From Anaeramoeba ignava (lineage: Eukaryota; Metamonada; Anaeramoebidae): a stretch of 64,000 nt of DNA. Under the pieces are notes generated by a model. That model did not search any database. It had not been told where the DNA came from and was given only the letters and a program-made list of their open reading frames with translations. How positions within the stretch are numbered: position 1 is the stretch's first letter; each line of letters opens with the position of its first letter. Location: contig JAPDFW010000060.1 of the NCBI GenBank assembly GCA_028826165.1, positions 493,501-557,500 on the forward strand. The letters run 5' to 3'. Both the position numbers and the translations under genes were made by a program. Below, one piece after another: positions 13,214 through 24,922 of this stretch.

Positions 13214-15531
13214 TTAATTGATTCTTTTTGATTTTTTGTTGAGAAAAACACGAATAATTCCTGTAAAATCACAAGTAATAAAAATCATTCCAAATGAATT
13301 ATTATCATTATTTTGAATTTGATTTGTATTTGTATTATTTGTATTTTCATTTTGATTTTGATTTTGATTTTGATTTTGATTTTGATTTTGATTTTGATTT
13401 TGATTTTGATTTTGATTTTGATTTTGATTTTCATTTTGATTTTGATTTTGATTTTGATTTTGATTTTGATTTTCATTTTGATTTTGATTTTGATTTTCAT
13501 TTTGATTATTTTTTGTTTCTTGATCTATTGATTTTGTGTTTCTTTTTTTGTTTTCATATTTATTCATTGGATAATGATAAATATTAGAAATATTTTTTGG
13601 TGTAAAAATTGCACTTGTAATAATATTTTCTGAAATTTGAATTTTTTCATATGATTCATTTCTATATTGTTGTTTTTTAGCAATTTTTTTAGAAATTGTT
13701 TGATCTAGATCTTTTTCCCAAATATAAACACAACCATCTTCAGAACCACAAATAATAAAGTTATTATAACTTTATAAGTGAATTTTTTTTTAAAAAAATT
13801 GAAATGTTAATTTTTTTGAATTATTTTGAATTTTTTTGGTAAATTTACGAAAGAAAAGCTTTAATTTGATTTTTTGTGTTTTGATGTCCTTGATATTTTC
13901 GAATTAATGAATAATCAGATAGTTGATATAAACGAATACGAGAATCATTTGATGTAAATAAAATATATTTATCATCTTGAGTAAATTCAATCCCAGTAAT
14001 TTTCTTACCAGATTTATTTTTCCCTCTTTTAGAACGAACATGAAGTCTTGTAATATATTCCAAATCCTATTAGAAGAAAAAGGAAGTTTAAGTTTTTAAA
14101 TAAATTAATAAATAAATTAATAAATAAAATAATAAATAAATTAATAAATAAATTAATAAATAAATTAATAAATAATTTAATAAATAATTTAATAAATAAA
14201 TAAATTAATAAATAAATTAATAAATAAATTAATAAATAAATTAATAAATAAATTAATAAATAAATTAATAAATAAATTAATAAATAAATAAATAAATAAA
14301 TTAATAAATAAATTAATAAATAAATTAATAAATAAATTAATAAATAAATTAATAAATAAATTAATAAATAAATTATTAAATAAATTAATAAATAAATTAA
14401 TAAATAAATTAATAAATAAATTAATAAATAAATTAATAAATAAATTAATAAATAAATTAATAAATAAATTAATAAATAATTTAATAAATAAATTTAAATA
14501 AATTAATAAATAAATTGTTAAATAAATTAATAAATAAGTTGTTAAATAAATTTTTAAATAGAATTTTGATGTTTAAATGGATGATTAAATGAATTTGGAT
14601 GTAAATCAACCTTGGATTCATAAAAATGACACATTCCATTATATGAAGCAGTAGTAATAATATTTCCAAGGTTACTAAAACAAGCAGCAGTAATTAAATC
14701 CTTTGTATCAACATAATAAAGAATTTTTTTATCTTGAATACTCCAAATACGGATTTTATCATCAAAACAACCTGTAATAAACAGAAGATCACTTTTGGGA
14801 TGAAATTGGACAGAAGTAACGAAGTCAGGATGTTGGAAAACAAGAACAGATTGATGATTTTTTTTGTCCCATCTTCTGACAGTTTTATCAATTGAAGCTG
14901 TCAAAATTGTGCCATTTTTTCCCCATGAAATATCCAAAATATCAGCAGAATGACCATGAAATTCATGGATAGGATCCTGTGCAAACAACGGAAATTCAGA
15001 CGCAACTGCCTGTTTAAATTTCAGTTGGTCTTGTTCTTGTTTGATTTTTTTTTTCAACTTTCGACCCAATTTAACTTTTTCATTTTCTTCAACTTCTTTG
15101 CTTTTTTTCCCCTGTTGTTTTTGAACTTCAAGAATGATTTTGCGCTGCTCATCATGCTGCTCTTGTTGCGTAGTTAAAACCTTCCAGACCCTCAACACCA
15201 TATCCTGTCCTCCAGTTGCCATTTCAAAGCCATCGCAACTGAACTTAACTGCCCAGATGGCGCCTGTGTGACTATCTATTTCCTGAATGCAGTGCACGTT
15301 GCCAAAATTCCCCTGTTTTTTCTTGTGCAATGCATTCCCAAAGAAATTGTTATGTGTGTCTTTCTGTATTTTCTCTGTTTCATTGGCAACTTTTGTTGGC
15401 CCGAAAATGTCTTCGGGATCAACAGCTTTCTCAATTTTTATATCAATTTCTGATAGTGTTATAATTTGGTTTGTGTTGATATTCTTTACAAATGAAAACT
15501 CACTTGGATCTTTTGGTGGCGGATCAGTCAT
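13214..15531 (-). CDS. WDR44: WDR44-like WD40 repeat protein
   Basis: There are three exons: 15531-14611, 14066-13849 and 13769-13214. Joining them restores conserved WDR44 (Rabphilin-11) segments across both introns. The N-terminal 90 residues are acidic/variable. The WD40 propeller then begins at HTGAIWAVKFSCDGFEMATG and continues with a charged Gln/Lys-rich insert (about residues 125-180), FHGHSADILDISWGKNGTIL, FQHPDFVTSVQFHPKSDLLF, the diagnostic LHVRSKRGKNKSGKKITGIE, and a last blade with CGSEDGCVYIWEK. An Asn/Gln/Glu run (about 13330-13510) is inserted before the final strand, which ends FTGIIRVFLNKK, as in the family. WDR44 proteins bind Rab11 and act in endosomal recycling and tubule formation; that role is inferred from homology. 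The start is the only in-frame ATG before the conserved part. The first half of exon 1 is clearly more GC-rich than the rest. Confidence 0.85.
14067..14610 (-). repeat. Tandem-repeat intron of the WDR44-like gene
   Basis: The intron is dominated by near-perfect tandem copies of AAATTAATAAAT (12 bp) from about 14098 to 14540. Donor and acceptor give the continuous junction ESK-DLEYITRLHV, which matches the family. Confidence 0.8.
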
Positions 15532-15769
15532 TTATTTTAATTTAAATTTATAAATAAATATGAAGATTAAAAAAAAAAAATGAAAAAAAAATTAAAAAAA
15601 AAAAGTTTTTTAAATAATAAAATTAAAAGGAAAAAAAATTTTTTTTTTTAATCAAAAAATTTTTAATAATAAAAATAAAAAAATTGGACAATTTTGATTT
15701 AATTAATTTAATAGATTTAATTTAGATTTAATTAATTTTAATAAATTTAATTTTGATTTAATTTTGATT
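15532..15769. other. AT-rich intergenic spacer
   Basis: Poly-A/T stretches separate the WDR44-like start from the AAA ATPase stop. It probably contains the WDR44-like promoter. No motif stands out. Confidence 0.5.
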
Positions 15770-18016
15770 TTAATTTAATCCCTCTAAGAATTTTTTTATT
15801 GCTTTTTTAAAATGTAAAAAATCCACTTTTTCTGTTTTAATATCTATATTCAAAGCTTCAAAAACAGCCAATTGACTTACTGTTTGAAGATCGCTACAGG
15901 TCCATCCATTCGTGAGATTTACTGTTTCCGTTTTCTCTTTTTGTGTTGCTTGACAATGAATTTGTTTGAGCAAAATGTCCAAGATCTCACTACGATCTTC
16001 CATGTTTGGAAGTGGAACAGAAACGACTTTCTCCAATCTCCCTGGACGTACCAGCGCCTCATCAATAAGATCTATTCTGTTTGTGCAACTGATCACGAGT
16101 AAATGTCCCCTATCACTAACGCCGTCCATCTCAGTTAATAATTGACTTAAAGCTCTTTCTTCAATTCCTACTTTTTGATCTTGATCAAATTGTCTCTTGA
16201 TCCCGATAGCGTCGATCTCGTCAAGAAATATCACGCTTGGCGAAACAGCTCTTGCACGTGAGAAAACTGTACGGATTGCGCTTTCTGTGTCTCCTACATA
16301 TTTGGAAAATAGCTCAGTTGAATTTACTATTAAACTTGGTATTTTCATTTCTGAAAGTGTTGAAATCACCAGTTCAGTCTTTCCGCATCCACTTGGTCCA
16401 TAAAGTAATATCCCAGACGGTACAACTAATTTCTGCAAACTCTCTGTCTTGTTTTCTTTTTTTATTTTCTGCGTAGATTGTTTTGTCTTTGCTAGAAAAT
16501 GCAATATTGTTTGTTTTAGCATTTTTTTGATTTCGAAATAACCTCCTAATTTCTCTAAATCCTTTACATTTCCTGGTAATTGAAACTGGGGATCAATTTC
16601 ACTTGGGCTTATCTCACCAAGGGCTTGTTCGAAATCGCCTTTTTCTATTTTCAAATTTGATTTTATATTATCATCTTTATTGCGAAGTGCACAATTCAAA
16701 TGCGCATTTTTAACAAGAGATACTATATCTTTTGGTGTGAAGCCCCGTGTTTTTGTGGTGAGAAACTCAATTAACATATTTTCATCTTCTTGAATCTCCC
16801 ATAAACTTGATTTTTGATGTTCTGTCGAGATCCAAAACTTCAACAATTTCTTTCGACATTCTGCATTTGGAATATGAATTTGGATCTCATCAATAAACCT
16901 CCCAGTTTTATACAAATTAGAAACTATACCTGGATCAGGTTCTGTTCTTGTTGCTGCTAATAGAAATAATTTTCGATTTGGGAAATTTTTTTCAATCAAA
17001 ATCATTAATTGAGAAAATGCAAATTGATTTTTTTTGAGATCAAGTAAATCATCAAATTCATCTATAACAATTAGGCACGGTTCTTTTTCGCATGCCTCGT
17101 ATATTTTCTTTTCTAAATAGTTTATATTATCTTCATTTCCATATCTCTTCTCAATAACTTTATGACTTGATATTTTAACTGTATTAATATTCATTTGCAA
17201 AAAACATATTCTACAAACAATTTTTAACAGTAAAGTCTTTCCAATACCATGTGGCCCATAAATAACAGCACCATTTCTTTGGGTATTTTTATTTATTATT
17301 GAATATTTTTCATCTTCTTCATTATTTCCTTTGAATTTTTGATCGATATACTTAAATATTTTTTTAAGTGGTTTTGATAAATGTGAAAAATTTTCAATCA
17401 TATCCAAATTCTTAATTTGTTTTTGGTAGGCATAGCGTGCTATATTCAGCTCAAAAAGTTTTTGAGGTGCTATTTTTGTTTCTACTATGATATTCTTTGC
17501 AATTATATATTGATATTTCTGGAGATTTTCTTCTCCATCTTGACTTATTTTAGTAATAATGAATTGAATTTCTTCTCCAAATAAATTTTCAAATAATATC
17601 CCATTTTTAGAAAGGACTTTATTTTGGAATCTTCGAGAAAGCAAATTGTTAATATTTGCAAATTGTGATTTTTTTTGGTTCATTTTCAAAAATCCTTCAA
17701 TTTTAATTGGATTATTTTCATCCACAATTCCAATATTTTCCAATTTTTCAACTTCAATTTGATCATTTAATTTAAGATTAAATAAAGAGATCACATTTTT
17801 TGAAACATAAATTTCATTTTCTAAAATTCCCTCAAAAGGAAATGCATTTACTATCATTTCTATAAAAGATTTTTCAGTTTTGATTTTTAAAAAAGTATGA
17901 AGTGATAATTTTTCTCCAAATTTCGATAATGTTTGGGGATGAATAAAAGTATTCCAAGGAAATGGATCTTTATTTGATAAAGGAGACAAACCGGTTATAA
18001 TTTTTAATTTTTTCAT
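15770..18016 (-). CDS. Tandem AAA ATPase of the CDC48/VCP type
   Basis: One uninterrupted 748-codon frame starts at ATG 18016. Residues 1-185 form an N-domain of the kind that binds substrates or adaptors in CDC48-type proteins. D1 has Walker A GPHGIGKT (254-261), Walker B LIVIDEFDD (315-323) and a TGRF arginine region (371-374). D2 is more canonical: GPSGCGKT (540-547), pore-loop region around YVGDTESA (573-580), VIFLDEIDA (595-603), LLTEMDGV (626-633) and RPGRLEK (657-663). It would act as a hexameric unfoldase driven by ATP hydrolysis. Candidates by layout are the AFG2/SPATA5, PEX1 and CDC48 subfamilies. D1 lacks the classical second-region residues and D2 reads DTESA rather than GESE, so I do not assign one. 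It is intronless, unlike most neighbours. The 3' half is more GC-rich than the 5' half. Confidence 0.85.
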   Translation of the reverse strand: MKKLKIITGLSPLSNKDPFPWNTFIHPQTLSKFGEKLSLHTFLKIKTEKSFIEMIVNAFPFEGILENEIYVSKNVISLFNLKLNDQIEVEKLENIGIVDENNPIKIEGFLKMNQKKSQFANINNLLSRRFQNKVLSKNGILFENLFGEEIQFIITKISQDGEENLQKYQYIIAKNIIVETKIAPQKLFELNIARYAYQKQIKNLDMIENFSHLSKPLKKIFKYIDQKFKGNNEEDEKYSIINKNTQRNGAVIYGPHGIGKTLLLKIVCRICFLQMNINTVKISSHKVIEKRYGNEDNINYLEKKIYEACEKEPCLIVIDEFDDLLDLKKNQFAFSQLMILIEKNFPNRKLFLLAATRTEPDPGIVSNLYKTGRFIDEIQIHIPNAECRKKLLKFWISTEHQKSSLWEIQEDENMLIEFLTTKTRGFTPKDIVSLVKNAHLNCALRNKDDNIKSNLKIEKGDFEQALGEISPSEIDPQFQLPGNVKDLEKLGGYFEIKKMLKQTILHFLAKTKQSTQKIKKENKTESLQKLVVPSGILLYGPSGCGKTELVISTLSEMKIPSLIVNSTELFSKYVGDTESAIRTVFSRARAVSPSVIFLDEIDAIGIKRQFDQDQKVGIEERALSQLLTEMDGVSDRGHLLVISCTNRIDLIDEALVRPGRLEKVVSVPLPNMEDRSEILDILLKQIHCQATQKEKTETVNLTNGWTCSDLQTVSQLAVFEALNIDIKTEKVDFLHFKKAIKKFLEGLN

Positions 18017-18116
18017 TTTATGAAGAAGAAAAATAAGTTTTTATTTTTTTTCATTTTTTATTTTTCATTTTTCTTATTAAAAATAAAATTAATTAATTTC
18101 AATTTTGATCTTTAAA

Positions 18117-21100
18117 ATGTTAAAATTTTTTAGAGAATCAATTACAAAAATTCTTGAAAAAGATTCACTTATTATTTCTCCTGATGGTTTTGATAATTTT
18201 AAACTTTTAACAACTTTAATTAGTTTATATTGTTCTCCTCCAAATTTAACTTATGTTTTAAATTTTGATAATGAAGATTTTAATAAAATAAATGAATCTT
18301 TATCACTTCAAGGATTAAATTTTCTTCCTAAATTTATTAATAATCAATTTCCTGCTAAAAACAGGTTTTTTTTAAAATCAAAATTAAAATCAAAATTAAA
18401 ATCAAAATCAAAAATCAAAATTAAAATTAAAATTAAAATTAAAAATAAAATTAAAATCAAAATCAAAATTAAAATTAAAATCAAAATCAAAATTAAAATT
18501 AAAATCAAAATTAAAATTAAAATCAAAATCAAAATCAAAATTAAAATTAAAATCAAAATTAAAATCAAAATTAAAATTAAAATTAAAATCAAAATTAAAA
18601 TCAAAATTAAAATTAAAATTAAAATCAAAATTAAAATCAAAATTAAAATCAAAATTAAAATCCAAAATCCAAAATCAAAGAATTGAACATTATAAAACTG
18701 GAGGTGTAATTTTTACAACAGCAAGAATTTTAATAGTTGACTTATTAAAACATAGAGTTCCACTTAACAAAATATCAGGATTCTTCATTTTAAATTCACA
18801 TTTATTATCATACCCAAGTTTAGAAGCATTTATAATTGAAATATTTAGAGATAATAATAAAGAAGGATTTGTTCGTGGATTTTCAAATTCACCAAAAAGT
18901 TTTTTAAATAACGAAGATAAAATCAATCAAATACTCCAAACTTTACATGTTCAAGAAATTCTTGTTTTGACTCCTTCTTTAGAGGATTTTCCTCAAATTG
19001 ATTTAATAGAGATAGAAATTTCTCTTTCAAAAAATCTTCAGCGTATTCAAGATTGTTTATTGAAAATAATTGAATATTGTTTGATTGAATTAGTAGATAT
19101 TTATGGGATAGAAGATATTAGTTTGGAAAGAGTTCTAACTCATCGATTTAGGGATATTTTTAAAGAAATCAAAAAAAATGATCCAAATTCTCAACAAAAA
19201 ATACAAAACTTTTTCACAATTAAAAATTTATTAAAAAAATTCTTCTCACTTGATTCTGTTAGTTTTTATCAAGAATTACTAGTTTTGAAACAATATTATA
19301 CAACACAAGGAATTTCTCACATTCCATTTTGGATGTATTTAACAGAAATGAATGATATTTTTGAAATTTCCAAAAATGTTATTTTTACAAATTATTTGGA
19401 TGAATTTTCAATTAATGAAGAATATGAACAAAAAGATATTCTTGAAAAACAAGATCCCATTGAAAATTTCTTTCGAATTCAAAATTTGGTTCCTCTTTAT
19501 CAAGCAAATCCAAAATGGGAAATTCTTGATGGTATTTTATCATTAATTGAAGAAGAAATTGAAAATGATAATATTTTGAATAACGAAAAAAATGATATGA
19601 AAAATTTAAATCCAAATAATTATGTTTTAATTGTTGTAAATGATTTTAAAATTGCTGAAGAATTGAAACTTTATCTTCAACAAGGAAAAAAACAATTTCT
19701 ACAAAATAAATTGAAGAGATATTTTATTAATTCTGAAGATTTTCGAATAATGAAAAGGAATGAGAAGGAAGAAAAACAGAATTTGAAAAGAATAAAATCA
19801 AATAATAACAATAATAACAATAAAAAATCAAAGGAAAAACAAAACAAAAAGAAACAAAAACAGAAAAAGAAAAAGAAAATGCCAGAACGTACAAGTTCAC
19901 AAATTGAAATTACATTTTATTTTGCACAAAATCAAAATAAAAATCAAAATCAAATTGGAAATGAAAATGAAAAACAAAATCAAAATCAAATTGGAAATGA
20001 AAATGAAAAACAAAAACAAAATCAAAATCAAAATCAAAATCAAAATCAAAATCAAATTGAAATTGAAAATGAAGATGAAATTGAAAATGAAATCAACCTT
20101 GAATTTTTTTCTTTATTACCTTCTCAAGAACTTCATTTAATAATTCAACCATTTGAAAATTTTCAGCAAACCCTTTATGATTTAAAACCAAGATTTATCG
20201 TTTTAATGTCTCCTTGGATTCAATTAATTCGACAAATAGAATCTTTTCTTTATGAAAATACAGAAATTGAAACAAAAGTTTTTTTAACTGTTTATACTAA
20301 TTCATTTGAATCACGATGTTTTAATTATTTATTAACTGAAGAAAAGCAATCTTTTTCTTTTCTAAAGGAAATTTCCAAAAAAATAAACAATCAAAATAAT
20401 GAACAAAATATTGAACAAAATAATGAACAAAATATTGAATTAAATATTGAACAAAATATTGAATTAAATAATAAACAAAATAATGAACAAAATATTGAAC
20501 AAAATAATGAATTAAATATTGAACAAAATAATGAATTAAATATTCAACAAAATAATGAATTAAATAATGAACAAAATATTCAACTAAATAATGAACAAAA
20601 TATTGAACAAAATATTCAACAAAATAATGAACAAAATATTCAACAAAATATTGAACTAAATAATGAACAAAATATTGAACAAAATATTCAACAAAATATT
20701 GAATTAAATAATAAATTAAATAATGAACAAAATATTGAATTAAATAATAAATTAAATAATGAACAAAATATTGAATTAGATATTGAACAAAATAATGAAT
20801 TAAATAATGAATTAAATAATGAACAAAATAATGAATTAAATAATGAACAAAATATTCAACAAAATATTGAATTAAATAATGAATTAAATATTGATTTAAT
20901 TAAAGATGATAAAGTGAAAAAAGAGAAAAAAACACAAAAACAAATTGTACTTGTAGATAATCGAGAATTTATAGGATCTTTAGTTCCTTTTATGCTTTAT
21001 AAAAAAGAAGTTGAAGTTATACCACTAAACCTTGAAATTGGAGATTATATTCTTTCATCTGAATTGTGTGTTGAAAGAAAAACAATTTCTGATTTGATTT

Positions 21101-21615
21101 CTTCATTCAAAAGTGGAAGACTTTATAACCAATTAAAAGAAATGAACGAACATTATAAAAACCCTATTTTATTAATTGAAATGGATTCAAAAAGAAAACA
21201 AGAATTAAATGAACCATCTCAAATACTAATCTCAGATCCTACAACTAATATAATCTCTAAAATTACAACTCTTGTTAAACAATTTCCAAATATGAGAATA
21301 ATATGGAGTCAAAATCCAGATTTAACTGCAAATATATTTCTTAATCTTAAATCAAATCATTCTGAACCAAATACTAAAGATGTGAAGAAATTAACAAAAT
21401 CTACTCATTCAGCTTTTAAAATGTTAAAGAAAATGCCAGGAATTAATGATAAAAATTCAAAATTAATTCTTTCTAGAATATCCAATTTTAAAAAATTAGT
21501 TTCTACTCCATTGAAACAATTAGAAATTTTATTAGGAGAAAAAAATGCGAAAGATTTATATAATTTTCTTCGTTATAAAGCTAATACTGAAGACGAAGAG
21601 GATCAAGACAATTAA
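18117..21615 (+). CDS. ERCC4: XPF/ERCC4/Rad1 structure-specific DNA endonuclease subunit
   Basis: There are two exons, 18117-18364 and 18681-21615, giving about 1,060 residues. The intron is hexamer repeat. Splicing joins PAKNR to IEHYKTGGVIFTTARILIVD, the conserved XPF helicase-like motif. The N-terminal two thirds is the inactive helicase-like domain (ESNPKWE-like segment QANPKWEILDGIL, and PRFIVLMSPWIQLIRQIESF). The C-terminal ERCC4 nuclease domain starts VDNREF and carries the metal-binding GDYILSSELCVERKTISD (about 21040-21095), matching GDxnERKx3D. Tandem helix-hairpin-helix follows (KMLKKMPGINDKNSKLIL). With an ERCC1 partner, XPF cuts 5' of DNA lesions in nucleotide excision and interstrand crosslink repair. 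An unusual 170-residue run of NIEQNNEQ-type repeats (20390-20910) separates the helicase-like and nuclease halves, and an NQ run lies at 19925-20060. I chose ATG 18117; upstream in-frame codons have no ATG. Confidence 0.93.
18365..18680 (+). repeat. Hexamer-repeat intron of the XPF gene
   Basis: 316 bases of AAAATC/AAAATT units. It is stop-free in several frames, producing KIKIKI on plus and ILILIL on minus. Its length is not a multiple of three, and read-through ends in a stop just past the acceptor. Confidence 0.8.
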
Positions 21616-22259
21616 TTTTAAATTTTGAATTTGATTTTAATTTTGATTTAGATTTTGATTTTGATTTTGATTTTGATTTTGATTTTGATTTTGATTTTGA
21701 TTTTAATTTTGATTTTAATTTTGATTTTAAATTTTAAATTGATTTTGATTTTAATTTTGATTTTGATTTTGAATTTAAATTTTAATTTGATTTTGATTTT
21801 GATTTTGATTTTGATTTTGATTTTGATTTTGATTTTGATTTTGATTTTGATTTTAATTTTAAATTTGATTTTAATTTTAATTTTAATTTTAATTTTGATT
21901 TTGATTTTAATTTTGATTTTAAATTTTAAATTGAATTTGAATTTTGATTTTAATTTTGATTTTAATTTTAATTTTGAATTGATTTTGATTTTGATTTTGA
22001 TTTTGATTTAGATTTTAATTTTGATTTTGATTTTGATTTTGATTTTGATTTTAATTTTGAATTTAAATTTTAAATTTTGATTTTGATTTTGATTTTGAAT
22101 TTAAATTTTGATTTTGATTTTAATTTTAATTTTGATTTTGATTTTGATTTTGATTTTGATTTAGATTTTGATTTAGATTTTGATTTTGATTTTGATTTTA
22201 AATTTGAATAAATTTTTTTATTTTTTTTGCTTTTCATTTTTTTTTTCATTTTTTTTTTG
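21616..22259. repeat. Intergenic TTTTGA/TTTTAA hexamer array
   Basis: About 600 bases of TTTTGAT and TTTTAAT units between XPF and the next gene. The minus and plus frames here encode only ILILIL-type peptides. The last 40 bases are T-rich and lead into ATG 22260. No gene is seen. Confidence 0.75.
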
Positions 22260-23871
22260 ATGGCTCAGTTAGGAACAATAAAATCATTATTTTCAGCTTT
22301 AAAACAAGATGGAACAGTATCATGCATAAGATTATTAATTGACGAAGGAGCGAGTGTTAATGAAAAAAACAATGAAAAAGATACACCTTTGCATGCAAGT
22401 TTAAAATATAGATTATCATATAATGTTATTAAGTTATTAATTGAAAATGGGGCAGAAGTAAACACAGCAAACAATCAAGGAGACTCACCTTTACACATTG
22501 CCTTGAGAAAAAACTTATCATACGATATCATCAAATTACTTGTTGATGAAAACGCTGATTTAGTTGCTAGAAATAAAAAAGATGAAACACCTTTTAATTA
22601 TGCTTTCAAATCAAAAGAAATATCGAATCAAATCAAAATTTTATTTCTCAAGAATATCAATTTTCTTTATTTGGATAGAAATGAAATCCCTCGCGAAATG
22701 ACTAATTTTGCTAAAAAAGCCTATTCAATAATTTATGATATGCAAAACTTTTTGGAAGAAAATGAATTTTCAGATATTCTTATAAAATCTAATGATAGTA
22801 TTCAATTCCATGTTCACAGTGATTTTTTAATGATGAGATTTGATAATAATAAATCTATCTTGAATAAATTTATTGAAATTTGTAAAAGAAAATCTGGGAT
22901 ATTTGTTAGGCTTGCACTTAATTTTCTTTACACTGGATTTCTTGATTTTGATAAAGAATTCAATCAAATTTTTCAAGCTGAAAATAATAACAATAATAAT
23001 AATGATAATAACAACAATAATAATGATAATAATGATAATAATGATAATAACGATAATAATAATAATAAGGATAATGATAATAATTTTGATTTTGATTTTG
23101 AAAGGCAACTTTCACAATCATTTGATAATCTTTTAAATGATGGATTTAGTATTGAAGAGATAATCATTATACAACAACAAATGCTTGATTTATATCAAAA
23201 ACCAGATCAAAATCAAAAATCAAAATCAAAATCAAAAACCAGATCAAAATCAAAATCAAAATCAAAACCAAAATCAAAATCAAAACCAAAATCAAAATCA
23301 AAATCAAAATCAAAATCACCAAGATATCAAAGAAATACAAAAAGAATATTTTATTAACGAAGGAATAATTGAAGATTTATTTAAGCAACTTGGATTAGAT
23401 CCAGAATGGATTAAACCAAAATCAGGAATAAAAGGAATATTAAGAGATTTACATCATTTATTTGAAGATGATTCAACAAAAGAAATAACAATAAATTGCA
23501 AAAAAAATGAAATAAAAATTCATAAAATGATATTATTAATAAGAACAAATTCATTTAAAGAGATGGTTCAAAAAAATCAAAATCAAAATCAAAATCAAAA
23601 TCAAAATCAAAATCAAAATCAAGATCAAAATCAAGATCAAAATCAAGATCAAAATCAAGATCAAAATCAAGATCAAAATCAAGATCCTTTAAAAGAATTT
23701 AATGATTCTTCAAAAAATTCTTTTGAATCATTCAATCAATTAATTCATTTCCTTTATCATGATGAATTCGAAGAAATAAAAATTGATCAAAAAATGAAAG
23801 AAGAATTTAAGGATTTAAAGAAGTTTTATCAATTAAATGAAAATTCCGTTTTGGATTTAATTTTGAAATGA
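22260..23871 (+). CDS. Ankyrin-repeat/BTB domain protein with an apparent +1 frameshift
   Basis: ATG 22260 opens a frame with three ankyrin repeats (signatures DTPLHASLKYR, DSPLHIALRKN, ETPFNYAFK), then a BTB/POZ-like segment (EENEFSDILIKSNDSIQFHV, HSDFLMMRF, LALNFLYTGFLDFD), Asn/Asp runs, and NDGFSIEEIIIIQQQMLDLYQKPDQNQ. The frame is lost in the NQ tract at 23215-23219, where a unit has five A instead of four. The +1 frame then continues NQ and a second BTB-like domain (TINCKKNEIKIHKMILLIRT, FNQLIHFLYHDEFEEI) to the stop at 23869-23871. The two halves make one typical ankyrin plus double-BTB protein. Such proteins usually serve as adaptors, often for cullin-3 ubiquitin ligases; that is family knowledge, not shown here. 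The break is either a slippage mutation or an assembly error in the repeat. No splice donor in the tract explains it. Confidence 0.7.
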
Positions 23872-23961
23872 TTTTTTTTTTCACAAAGAAACAAAGAAAA
23901 TTAAAAAAAATTTTTTTCATTTTTTCATTTTTCATTTTTCATTTTTCATTTTTTTTTTAAA

Positions 23962-24746
23962 ATGCAAAAAAATCTAATTTTAGAAATTTATCAAAATTCT
24001 ATTCAAGATTTTGTTTCAGAAGTTAATCCAAAAAACCAAAATCAAAATCAAAATCAAAATCAAAATCAAAATCAAAATCAAAATCAAAATCAAAATCAAA
24101 ATCAAATTCAAAATCAAATTCAAAATCAAATTCAAAATCAAAATCAAATTGAAAATCAAAATCTAAATCAAATTCAAAATCAAATTGAAAATCAAAATCA
24201 AAATCAAAATCAAAATCAATTTAAAAATCAAAATCAAAATCAAAATCAAATTGAAAATCAAAATATAAATCAAAACCAAAATCAAAATATAAATCAAATT
24301 CAAAATCAAATTCAAAATCAAAATCTAAATCAAAATCAAAATAAATCAAAATCAAAATCAAATTCAAAATCAAAATCAAAATCAAAATTCAAAATCAATT
24401 CAAAAATCAATTCAAAAATCAATTTAAAAATCAATTCAAAAATCAATTCAAAAATCAATTTAAAAATCAATTCAAAAATCAATTTAAAAATCAATTTAAA
24501 AATCAATTCAAAAATTCTCATCTTTCAAACGATCCAAAAATTGAAATTCCTATCCAATTACCTTCTTTTCCACAATTTCCACAATTTTTATCTTTAAATA
24601 GAAATGAAAATGAAAATAGAAATGAAAATGAAAATAGAAATGAAAATGAAAATGAAAATGAAAATGAAAATGAATCTTTATCAAATCTCTTGCTTTCTTG
24701 GTATTATTCTGGTTATTACACTGGTGCTTTTATGGTAAATAAATAA
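23962..24746 (+). CDS. SMN: SMN-like protein (survival motor neuron family), apparent -1 frameshift in an NQ tract
   Basis: ATG 23962 starts MQKNLILEIYQNSIQDFVSE, which resembles the N-terminal Gemin2-binding helix of SMN (ALIKAYDKAVASF in animals). After about 350 bases of Gln/Asn-coding repeats the C-terminal part reads PSFPQFPQF, Asn/Glu runs and LSNLLLSWYYSGYYTGAFM, an excellent match to the SMN YG box (SWYMSGYHTGYYMG), which drives oligomerisation. There is no Tudor domain between them, as in fission yeast Smn1. The two ends are in different frames. One base appears to be missing near 24342, where a repeat unit reads AAATC after CAAAAT. SMN assembles Sm cores on spliceosomal snRNAs, fitting an intron-rich genome. 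The stop is at 24744-24746; an alternative is splicing at the GT right after ATG 24732. Confidence 0.65.
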
Positions 24747-24922
24747 TCATTAATTTTTCTTTTCATTTAATATCTTAAAATAACTAAATACTTATCTAAT
24801 AATTATTTTTTATATTTTTTTCTACTTATCTAAATTTAGGCAAAAAAAAATTAAAAATTAAAAATTAAAAATTAAAAATTAAAAATCATTTTTCCTTTTC
24901 TTCTTTTCTTTAAATCCAATTT

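Noticed and set aside
14098-14540. CRISPR-like or satellite array
   Set aside because: There are no unique spacers; it is a pure 12 bp tandem repeat within an intron with good splice junctions.
18344-18665. ILILIL and FNFDFN frames opposite the XPF intron
   Set aside because: They are shadows of the AAAATC array and would be true of any such tract.
22260-23871. Two separate genes (ankyrin and BTB)
   Set aside because: The second frame has no own ATG before its conserved part, and the shared QKPDQNQ repeat shows a one-base shift within one tract.
23962-24746. Alternative genetic code or programmed frameshifting as the general rule
   Set aside because: TAA, TAG and TGA all act as plausible stops, and most genes read cleanly with ordinary splicing; breaks are limited to repeats and one synthetase copy.
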